From NCBI RefSeq assembly GCF_020162115.1, contig NZ_CP083911.1, positions 2,767,501 through 2,831,500 of the forward strand: DNA of 64,000 bases, in the 5' to 3' direction. The notes under the pieces are model-generated. The model ran no database searches, had not been told where the DNA came from, and worked only from the letters and a program-made list of their open reading frames with translations. This document shows, piece by piece, positions 57,804 through 64,000 of the stretch. Origin of the DNA: Tepidimonas taiwanensis. Lineage in GTDB: Bacteria; Pseudomonadota; Gammaproteobacteria; Burkholderiales; Burkholderiaceae_C. Position 1 is the stretch's first letter; each line of letters starts with the position of its first letter. The position numbers and the translations under genes are program-made.

Positions 57804-59127
57804 ACAGTTGGCCGCGGTGGCGCGTGCGGTGGCCGCGGTGCGACAGGGGCGGTCGCTTGCCGACGTGCTGCCTGGCGTCGACGCGCGCCTGCGCCCGGGC
57901 GTGCAGGCGTTGACGTTTCTGGCCTTGCGCCACGGCGGTGAGACGCAGGCGCTGCTCGCACTGCTGGCACGGCGCGCGCCGCCCGCGCCGGTGGCGGCCC
58001 TGCTGGAAGCGGCGCTGGCGCTGCTGATCGACGCCGGCGCGGGCTACGCGCCCCACACGGTGGTCGACCAGGCGGTGCGCGCGCTCGGCGCGCTGCGCAC
58101 GCCGGGGCTGGCGGGCTTCGTCAACGCCTGCTTGCGCCGCTTTTTGCGCGAGCGCGACGCGCTGCTCGCGCGCGCCCACGCGGGCCCCGTGGGCCGCTGG
58201 AACCACCCGGCGTGGTGGGTGCAGCGCCTGCAGCGCGACCACCCGGCGCACTGGGCCGCAGCGCTGGCCGCCGACGGCGAGCCCGCCCCGCTGGTGCTGC
58301 GCGTCAACCGCCGGCGCGTCTCGCGCGATGCCTACCGTGAACGCCTGGCGGCGCAGGGGTGGGTAGCAGATCCCATCGGCGACGATGGCCTCGTGTTGGC
58401 CGAGGCGGTGCCGGTGGAGCGCCTGCCCGGGTGGGCGGACGGCGACGTGGCGGTGCAGGATGGCGCGGCGCAGCTTGCCGCGCCGCTGTTGCTCGGCGAT
58501 GGCCTGCCGGCCGGCGCGCGCGTGCTCGACGCCTGCGCCGCGCCCGGAGGCAAGACCGCCCACCTGCTGGAGCGCGCCGACGTGACGCTGTGGGCGCTGG
58601 ACGCCGACCCCCGGCGCTGCGAGCGCATCCACGAGACGCTGCGCCGGTTGCGGCTGCCCACGCCAGGGGCCGAGGTGCGGGTGCTCGCGGCCGACGCCGG
58701 CTCCCCGGCGGACTGGTGGGATGGGCGTCCGTTCGACGCCATCCTGCTGGATGCGCCGTGCAGCGCCTCGGGCATCGTGCGGCGTCACCCGGACGTGCGC
58801 TGGCTGCGCCGCGGGGACGACATCGCGCGCCTGGCGGCGACGCAACGGCGGCTGCTCGACGCGTTGTGGCCGCTGCTTGCGCCCGGCGGGCGGCTGCTGT
58901 ATGCGACGTGTTCGGTGTTCCGGGCCGAGGGGGCGGACGTCGTCGCGGCGTTTTGCGCCGCGCACCCCGAGGCGCAGGCGCTGCCCGCGCCGGGGCACCT
59001 GTTGCCGGGCGGCATCGTCGCCGACCCGTCGCCGGCGGCGCAGGCCGTCGTGTCCGCGCACGCGATCGGTGACAATGCGCGCCGTGGCATGGACGGTTTT
59101 TTCTACGCCTTGCTCCGCAAAGGATGA
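57778..59127 (+). CDS. rsmB: 16S rRNA (cytosine-967-C5)-methyltransferase RsmB
   Basis: A 449-residue enzyme. The N-terminal NusB-like domain (about 1-150) contains VNACLRRFLRERDALL. The methyltransferase domain has SAM motif I DACAAPGGKTAHLLE, motif IV LDAPCSASGIVRRHPDVRW and motif VI YATCSVF; the Cys residues in APCS and ATCS are the catalytic pair. ATG 57778 is chosen since GAGGA (57768-57772) is 5 bases before it; ATG 57760 is an alternative. Confidence 0.95.
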   Translation: MAAPVALAEQLAAVARAVAAVRQGRSLADVLPGVDARLRPGVQALTFLALRHGGETQALLALLARRAPPAPVAALLEAALALLIDAGAGYAPHTVVDQAVRALGALRTPGLAGFVNACLRRFLRERDALLARAHAGPVGRWNHPAWWVQRLQRDHPAHWAAALAADGEPAPLVLRVNRRRVSRDAYRERLAAQGWVADPIGDDGLVLAEAVPVERLPGWADGDVAVQDGAAQLAAPLLLGDGLPAGARVLDACAAPGGKTAHLLERADVTLWALDADPRRCERIHETLRRLRLPTPGAEVRVLAADAGSPADWWDGRPFDAILLDAPCSASGIVRRHPDVRWLRRGDDIARLAATQRRLLDALWPLLAPGGRLLYATCSVFRAEGADVVAAFCAAHPEAQALPAPGHLLPGGIVADPSPAAQAVVSAHAIGDNARRGMDGFFYALLRKG

Positions 59128-59776
59128 GGGCACGTACCGGGCGAGCGCCGCGTGGCGCCGGCGCGCGCTGCTGCGCGCGGCGCTCGGTGCCGTCCTCGCG
59201 GCGGGCCTGGCCGCTCCTGCGGTGGCGGCACGGTTCGACACCGATGGGGCTTCCTGGCGCCTGGAGCGCACGGCGGAGGCGTTGTATCTGAGCGCGCGCG
59301 TGCCGCTCACCCTGCCGCCGGGGGTGGAGGAGGCGCTGCGCCGCGGCGTGCCGGTCTATTTCGTCTGGCACGCGGTGCTGCGTCAGCCGCGCTGGTACTG
59401 GACCGACCGCCGGCTGGCCAGCGTGACGCGGACCGTGCGGCTGGTCTTTCAGCCGCTGACGCAGCGCTGGCGGCTCAGCGTCATCGACGGGGCTGCCCCT
59501 GAGCAGCCCGCGGCGCTGCATCGGCATTTCGAGTCGCTGGACGAGGCGCTGGCGCTGGCGCGCTCCGTGCAGCGCTGGCGTGTCGTGGCCGGCATCGAGC
59601 TGCGCGGTGACGAGCAGCTGGAGGTGGAGTTCCGCGTCGACACCGGCCAGCTGCCGCGTCCGCTGCAGATCCTGCCCGGGGGGGATGAGGCGGCGTCGGC
59701 GTGGCGGGCCGTGCTGCGACTGCCGCCGGTGGGCGCGCTCGACGACCCCGAGCCGGCTGCCGGGGGGCGTGAATGA
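59075..59776 (+). CDS. DUF4390 family exported protein
   Basis: About 233 residues if begun at ATG 59075, which overlaps rsmB by 53 bases; the true start may be a non-ATG codon nearer 59120. A signal-like segment RRRALLRAALGAVLAAGLAA ends near PAVAARF. The rest is a beta-rich domain with WHAVLRQPRWYW, RLVFQPLTQRWRL and ALHRHFESLDEAL, as in DUF4390. The function is unknown. Its constant place before an ntrY-like gene in Betaproteobacteria suggests a link to that sensor. It overlaps the next gene by 4 bases. Confidence 0.75.
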   Translation: MRAVAWTVFSTPCSAKDEGTYRASAAWRRRALLRAALGAVLAAGLAAPAVAARFDTDGASWRLERTAEALYLSARVPLTLPPGVEEALRRGVPVYFVWHAVLRQPRWYWTDRRLASVTRTVRLVFQPLTQRWRLSVIDGAAPEQPAALHRHFESLDEALALARSVQRWRVVAGIELRGDEQLEVEFRVDTGQLPRPLQILPGGDEAASAWRAVLRLPPVGALDDPEPAAGGRE

Positions 59777-62079
59777 GCGACGCCCGCACGCGCGACGCCC
59801 AGCGGGTGCGGCACCTGCGCTGGTTCCTCGCGCTGGCCCTGCTGTTCATCCTCGGGGTTGGGCTGGTGCTCTTTTACCTGCTCACCCTGGCCACGGACCA
59901 CCGCGCCGTCGAGCCGCGCGCCTACACGCGCTTGCTGGTGCTCAACCTCGGCGTCGCGGCGGTGTTGGCGGCGGTGCTGGTGTGGCTGGCCGCGCGCCTG
60001 GTGCTGCGCTGGCGGCGCCGGCGTTTCGGCAGTGCGCTGCTGCTCAAGCTCGCCGCGATCTTCGGTCTCGTGGGCGTGGTGCCGGGAGTCCTCATCTACC
60101 TGGTGTCGTACCAGTTCGTCAACCGCGCCATCGAGACGTGGTTCGACGCGCGCGTCGAGACGGCGTTGCGCGCGGGGCTGGAGCTCGGGCGCACGGCGCT
60201 CGACACCGTCAGCGCCGACTGGGCGGCAAAGACGCGCACGCTCACCGGCACCCTCGCCACCGCCGATGACGGTGTCGCGGCGCTCGTACTGGAGAACTGG
60301 CGCGAGCAGCTCGGCGCCACCGACGTGGTGCTGTGGAGTGCGCAGGGCCGTGCACTGGCGAGTGTGGGCGAGTCGCGCTTTCGCCTCGCGCCCGAGCGGC
60401 CGAGCGCGACGCTGCTGCGCCGCGCGCGCGCCGAGCGGCTGGTGACCTGGATCGAAGGCCTGGAGGAACTCGAGGCCCTCGCCGATCCGCAGGAGGTGCT
60501 CGGGCTGCCCACCGCGGCATTGCCGCGCGTGCGCGTGCTGGCCTACGTGCCAGCGCGGGACATCGCCTTCGGGGCGGAAGGGCGCTATGTGGCCGTGACG
60601 GCACCGGTGCCCGCGGCGCTGGTGGCCAACGCGTTGGCGGTGCAGCTCGCCAACCGCGAGTACCAGGAGCGCGCCCTCGTGCGCGAGGGGCTGCGCAGCA
60701 TGTACCTGGGCACGCTGACGCTGGCGCTCTTTTTGTCCGTCGCGGGTGCCGTGGTGCTGGCCGTGCTGCTGGGCAACCAGCTCGTGCGGCCGCTGCTGCT
60801 GCTGGCCGAGGGCATGCGCGACGTGGCCCGCGGCGACCTCGGACCGAAGGTCGCGCTGCCCGCGCGCGACGAGCTGGCGGGGCTGACGCGCACCTTCGCC
60901 GCGATGACGCGTGAACTGGCCGATGCGCGCGCCGCCGTGCAAACGTCAATGCAGCAGGTCGACGCCGCCCGCGCCAGTCTGCAGACCTTGCTCGACAACC
61001 TGACCGCTGGCGTCATCGTGCTGGCCCCTGACGGCGTGGTGCGCAGTGCCAACCCTGGGGCAGCGCGCATTCTGCGCGTGCCGCTGGCGCAATGGATCGG
61101 TCAGCCGTTGTCCGCGGTGCCGGGGCTGGAGGCCTTCGGTCGCTGGGTGCGCGAGCAGTTTGCGCGCTTCATCGCCGACGGCGACGGTGCGGACGACGGT
61201 GCCCACTGGCAGCAGCCCTACGAGTGGCAGGCCGATGTCGGCGGGGGCGCTGGTGGCGCGGCGGGGGCCGTGCGCACCCTGGTCGCGCGCGGGGCGCGGC
61301 TGCCGGGCGGCGACCACCTGCTCGTGCTCGACGACGTCAGCGACATCATCTCCGCCCAACGCGCGCAGGCGTGGGGCGAGGTCGCCCGGCGCCTGGCGCA
61401 CGAGATCAAAAACCCGCTCACACCAATCCAGCTCTCGGCCGAGCGGCTCGCGCTCAAGCTCGAACCCCGGCTCGACGGCGCGGAGCTGGCGATGCTGCGC
61501 AAGTCGGTCAAGACCATCGTCGACCAGGTCGAGGCCATGAAGCGCCTGGTCAACGAATTTCGCGACTACGCGCGGCTGCCCCCGGCGCGGCTGGAGCCGC
61601 TCGACCTCGCGCCGTTGCTGCGCGAGATCGTCGCGATGTACGAGGCCGCGCCGGTGCCGGTGCGGCTGGAGCTCGACCCAGCGTGCCCGCCGGTGCTGGC
61701 GGACGCGCAGCAGGTGCGGCAGGTCGTGCACAACCTGGTGCAAAACGCGCAGGACGCGACGGCCAGCGCCGGCAGCGGTGCGGCGGTGCTCTTGCGCACG
61801 CGGCGCTCCGACAGCGGCCAGTGGGTGCGCCTGTTCGTCATCGACGAAGGGTCGGGTTTTCCCGAGGCGATCCTGCAGCGCGCCTTCGAACCTTACGTCA
61901 CGACCAAGGCCAAGGGCACCGGGTTGGGGCTGGCGGTAGTCAAGAAAATCATGGACGAGCACGGCGGCCGCGTCGAGCTGGCCAACCGCATCGAAGGCGG
62001 CCGTGTCGTGGGCGCACAAGTGTCGCTATCATTCAGGGTTGCAGATATGCAACACATTCAACAGGGGGCGCCCCAGTAA
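59773..62079 (+). CDS. NtrY-like sensor histidine kinase
   Basis: A 768-residue membrane kinase. Membrane segments lie at about 17-40, 52-75, 86-110 and 312-335; a large periplasmic loop falls between the last two. HAMP (about 336-388), a PAS-like region, and HisKA (RRLAHEIKNPLTPIQLSAER, phospho-His543) follow. The ATPase domain has VHNLVQNAQDA and GTGLGLAVVKKI. NtrY relatives sense nitrogen or redox/membrane state; the signal here is unknown. Its partner gene follows 15 bases later. Confidence 0.88.
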   Translation: MSDARTRDAQRVRHLRWFLALALLFILGVGLVLFYLLTLATDHRAVEPRAYTRLLVLNLGVAAVLAAVLVWLAARLVLRWRRRRFGSALLLKLAAIFGLVGVVPGVLIYLVSYQFVNRAIETWFDARVETALRAGLELGRTALDTVSADWAAKTRTLTGTLATADDGVAALVLENWREQLGATDVVLWSAQGRALASVGESRFRLAPERPSATLLRRARAERLVTWIEGLEELEALADPQEVLGLPTAALPRVRVLAYVPARDIAFGAEGRYVAVTAPVPAALVANALAVQLANREYQERALVREGLRSMYLGTLTLALFLSVAGAVVLAVLLGNQLVRPLLLLAEGMRDVARGDLGPKVALPARDELAGLTRTFAAMTRELADARAAVQTSMQQVDAARASLQTLLDNLTAGVIVLAPDGVVRSANPGAARILRVPLAQWIGQPLSAVPGLEAFGRWVREQFARFIADGDGADDGAHWQQPYEWQADVGGGAGGAAGAVRTLVARGARLPGGDHLLVLDDVSDIISAQRAQAWGEVARRLAHEIKNPLTPIQLSAERLALKLEPRLDGAELAMLRKSVKTIVDQVEAMKRLVNEFRDYARLPPARLEPLDLAPLLREIVAMYEAAPVPVRLELDPACPPVLADAQQVRQVVHNLVQNAQDATASAGSGAAVLLRTRRSDSGQWVRLFVIDEGSGFPEAILQRAFEPYVTTKAKGTGLGLAVVKKIMDEHGGRVELANRIEGGRVVGAQVSLSFRVADMQHIQQGAPQ

Positions 62080-62094
62080 GGGTGATAGTGGTCG

Positions 62095-62865
62095 ATGGCA
62101 AACATCTTGGTGGTCGACGACGAACTCGGAATCCGCGAGCTGCTGTTCGAAATCCTCGACGACGAAGGCCACAGCGTCGAGCTGGCCGAAAACGCCGCGC
62201 AGGCGCGGGCGCACCGGCAGCGCTACGCGCCGGACCTCGTGTTGCTCGACATTTGGATGCCCGACACCGACGGGGTGACGCTGCTCAAGGAGTGGTCGGC
62301 TACCGGGCTGCTGACGATGCCCGTGATCATGATGAGCGGCCACGCCACCATCGACACGGCCGTCGAGGCCACCCGCATCGGCGCGATGGCCTTTCTGGAA
62401 AAGCCCATCACGCTGCAGAAACTCTTGCAGGCCGTGGAAAAGGGGCTCGCGCGCGGGCCGGTCCGCCCGAACGGCCGGGCGAACGCCGCCGGGCCGGCCG
62501 CGCCCACCGCTGGCGGGGCGCCAGCGCTGACGCTGGTGGGCACCACCCCGGCGTCGTCGGTGGCGAGCGATGACGCCACCCCCGATCCGGACGCCGCCGC
62601 GGCCGAGGGCGCCGCGGCGCTGCGGCCCGGTGTACTGACCGTCCCAGCAGCGCCCGGGGGCGTGCTGCAGACGCTGGACCTGGATGCCCCGCTGCGCGAG
62701 GCGCGCGACGCGTTCGAGAAAGCCTATTTCGAGTTCCACCTCGCGAAGGAACACGGCTCGATGACGCGCGTGGCCGAAAAGACGGGGCTGGAGCGCACCC
62801 ACCTGTACCGCAAGCTCAAGCAGCTGGGCGTCGACCTCTCGCGCAACAAGCGCAGCGCCGCGTGA
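62095..62865 (+). CDS. NtrX-like response regulator without AAA+ domain (REC-Fis HTH)
   Basis: A 256-residue regulator. The receiver domain (1-120) has VVDDE, phospho-Asp52 in LLDIWMPD, MSGHAT and the Lys in LEKPI. An Ala/Pro/Gly-rich linker (about 123-205) follows, and then a Fis-type HTH at the C-terminus (about 215-250, MTRVAEKTGLERTHLYRKLKQLG). The sigma-54-interacting AAA+ domain of NtrX is entirely absent. It must act without driving sigma-54 directly, either as a plain activator or repressor. Paired with the NtrY-like kinase. Confidence 0.87.
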   Translation: MANILVVDDELGIRELLFEILDDEGHSVELAENAAQARAHRQRYAPDLVLLDIWMPDTDGVTLLKEWSATGLLTMPVIMMSGHATIDTAVEATRIGAMAFLEKPITLQKLLQAVEKGLARGPVRPNGRANAAGPAAPTAGGAPALTLVGTTPASSVASDDATPDPDAAAAEGAAALRPGVLTVPAAPGGVLQTLDLDAPLREARDAFEKAYFEFHLAKEHGSMTRVAEKTGLERTHLYRKLKQLGVDLSRNKRSAA

Positions 62866-62899
62866 GCGGTCCGTCGCGTGTGGCGCGCGTTTTTTTCGC

Positions 62900-62905
62900 T
62901 ATAAT
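62900..62905 (+). promoter_or_regulatory. -10 box of the tRNA-Phe promoter
   Basis: TATAAT at 62900-62905, 12 bases before the tRNA and following a run of T. The -35 around 62877-62882 is weak. It lies in the 52-base gap after the ntrX-like gene. Confidence 0.6.
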
Positions 62906-62917
62906 GCGAGGCTCGTT

Positions 62918-62993
<76 letters not shown>

Positions 62994-63000
62994 ATACACA

Positions 63001-63030
63001 AAGGTCAACAGTTCGCTGTTGGCCTTTTTT
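63001..63030 (+). terminator. Intrinsic terminator after tRNA-Phe
   Basis: AAGGTCAACAG (63001-63011) and CTGTTGGCCTT (63016-63026) pair around a TTCG tetraloop, with one T-G wobble, followed by a T-run. Confidence 0.9.
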
Positions 63031-63284
63031 CTTGCGCGCTCCCGCGTGTTCGCGGGGACTCCTGCGGATTCCTGCGGACTTCCTTCCTCCGGTCGTCTCG
63101 CCCATCTCGGCCCCATTTCGCTCTCTCCTGGCCATTCTTCTCTCCAGCCTCGCTCGCCGGCTAAGGGCCGAAGTCCGCAGAGGCCGCAACGTGGACCTAT
63201 ACAGATCAATGGGTTACGTGCTGACGAATCAAACGGTTGGATTGCGGCATCGGCAGGCAAAGGAAACCATGGCCGTTGTGTTTT
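63031..63284. other. Intergenic stretch between tRNA-Phe and AbiE operon
   Basis: About 250 bases with no convincing ORF or RNA gene. CCTGCGGA occurs twice near 63060-63080. Base composition becomes less GC-rich from about 63190 on. It may be an insertion boundary, since tRNA 3' ends are common integration sites, but no repeat of the tRNA end is visible in the window. Confidence 0.35.
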
Positions 63285-63325
63285 GTCGGTAGTTCTTGAC
63301 AGCTACCGACGTTTCGCAACATTAT
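63285..63325 (+). promoter_or_regulatory. Promoter and inverted-repeat operator of the AbiE operon
   Basis: GTCGGTAG (63285-63292) and CTACCGAC (63303-63310) are perfect 8-base arms. The -35 TTGACA (63296-63301) sits in the 10-base spacer between them. CATTAT (63320-63325) is the -10, 18 bases on. The predicted +1 is at about 63332, the A of the abiEi ATG. Binding of AbiEi here would block the promoter, as described for other AbiE systems. Confidence 0.65.
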
Positions 63326-63331
63326 GACGAC

Positions 63332-63931
63332 ATGGACAGTTCGCACCAGAGCATTCTGGATCTTGCCGCCCAGCGCGGCCTTATTCGCCCACGCGATCTC
63401 AATGAGCGTGGGCTGCCCACGATCGCCCTCACGCGGCTGGTGCGGCAAGGGCTGCTCCAGCGCGTGGGACGGGGCCTGTACGCAATTCCGGACCGGGCCG
63501 TCTCGGAACACGGCGCACTCTCCGAGGTGGCACGCAAGCACCCGCAAGCCATCGTCTGCCTGCTGTCGGCACTGCGCCTACATGAACTCACCACACAGTC
63601 GCCGTTCGAGGTCTGGCTGGCAATTCCCAACAAGGCACGCGCGCCAAAGATGGACTATCCCCCGCTGCGCATCGTGCGCTTCTCTGGCGCCGCGCTGACG
63701 GAGGGGGTCGAGGAGCACCTCATCGATGGTGTGCCGGTGCGCGTGACCAACGTCGCCCGGACCGTGGCTGACTGCTTCAAGTTCCGCAACAAGATCGGCC
63801 TCGATGTCGCGCTGGAGGCGCTACAGGAGTCCTGGCGTGCCAAGCGCGTCAGCATGGATGAACTTTGGCGTTTTGCTGCGCTGTGCCGTGTGGCCAATGT
63901 GATGCGCCCCTACATGGAAAGCCTGTCATGA
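63332..63931 (+). CDS. AbiEi-type antitoxin/transcription regulator
   Basis: A 199-residue protein. The N-terminal winged helix (about 1-50: LDLAAQRGLIRPRDLNERG, TRLVRQGLLQRVGRGLYAIPD) binds DNA in AbiEi proteins, and the C-terminal part (VEEHLIDGVPVRVTNVARTVADCFKFR) is the antitoxin domain. ATG 63332 is chosen; an in-frame TTG at 63296 coincides with the -35 box and is not a start. No ribosome site precedes the ATG, so the message may be leaderless. The next gene overlaps by 4 bases. Confidence 0.87.
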   Translation: MDSSHQSILDLAAQRGLIRPRDLNERGLPTIALTRLVRQGLLQRVGRGLYAIPDRAVSEHGALSEVARKHPQAIVCLLSALRLHELTTQSPFEVWLAIPNKARAPKMDYPPLRIVRFSGAALTEGVEEHLIDGVPVRVTNVARTVADCFKFRNKIGLDVALEALQESWRAKRVSMDELWRFAALCRVANVMRPYMESLS

Positions 63932-64000
63932 ACCAGCGCAACATGGCCGCCTCGGTGCGCGCCCGCCTGCTCAACCGCGCCCGCGAGACCCGACAAGACT
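63928..64000 (+). CDS. AbiEii-type nucleotidyltransferase toxin, N-terminus only (cut by window end)
   Basis: The ATG overlaps the abiEi stop (ATGA). The 24 visible residues include NMAASVRARLLNRARETRQD, which is the usual start of AbiEii/AbiGii toxins. These are nucleotidyltransferase-fold proteins that act with AbiEi as a toxin-antitoxin and phage-defence pair. The catalytic part lies outside the window, so activity cannot be judged. Confidence 0.75.
   Translation, partial: MNQRNMAASVRARLLNRARETRQD

Overview
The window is a GC-rich chromosomal segment of a betaproteobacterium, most likely order Burkholderiales and close to the Comamonadaceae. The evidence is the 23S/5S sequence, a split methionine synthase, Bug-type (TctC) and HAAT transporters, a DUF1840 gene, the tRNA-Tyr/Gly/Thr-tuf-tRNA-Trp-secE-nusG-rplKAJL-rpoBC block, and the rsmB-DUF4390-ntrY/ntrX-like cluster. 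The genus cannot be fixed from sequence alone. No CRISPR array, insertion sequence or intact prophage was seen.

Layout. 1-1414: 3' end of a 23S rRNA gene (with the I-CeuI site), 5S rRNA and a terminator. 1462-4961: the homocysteine-binding half of a split MetH, a GGDEF diguanylate cyclase, an FlhG/MinD-like ATPase, a probable decayed ORF and a DUF1840 gene. 5084-8072 (minus): a Bug solute-binding protein and the Kup potassium transporter. 8143-16626 (minus): a seven-gene operon with a complete branched-chain-amino-acid-type ABC importer (LivG, LivH, LivM, binding protein, LivF) between two acyl-CoA-ligase-type enzymes; a Crp/Fnr regulator is divergent to it. 17822-21634: HtpG with a sigma-32-like promoter, the peroxide pair ohrR-ohr, and an MgtC-like protein.

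21647-30622 is the accessory part. It holds an orphan phage-type P-loop kinase of lower GC; a tightly packed methyltransferase, cation/proton antiporter, YbdK-type ligase and aminotransferase cluster; a NodI/NodJ-like ABC exporter; a vapBC-type toxin-antitoxin pair with a clear operator; a small XRE protein; and phosphatidylserine decarboxylase. 30729-37065 (minus): AMP nucleosidase, glutathione reductase, UvrA. 37412-41948: trpE-trpG-trpD-trpC and a uracil-DNA-glycosylase-like gene, with a possible trp leader peptide upstream.

41964-56108: three tRNA genes, tuf, tRNA-Trp, secE, nusG and rplKAJL-rpoBC. This block carries several leader or intercistronic hairpins that look regulatory. 56149-62865: lemA, an M48 peptidase, rsmB, DUF4390, and an NtrY/NtrX-like two-component pair whose regulator lacks the AAA+ domain. 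62918-64000: tRNA-Phe with an acceptor-stem mismatch, then an AbiE toxin-antitoxin operon cut by the window end. That operon has an inverted repeat around its -35 box and an apparently leaderless start.

Most of the window is core genome. The best leads are the AbiE/tRNA-Phe junction, the promoter-proximal terminator before rplK, the orphan P-loop kinase, the two-ligase transporter operon, and the possible trp leader.
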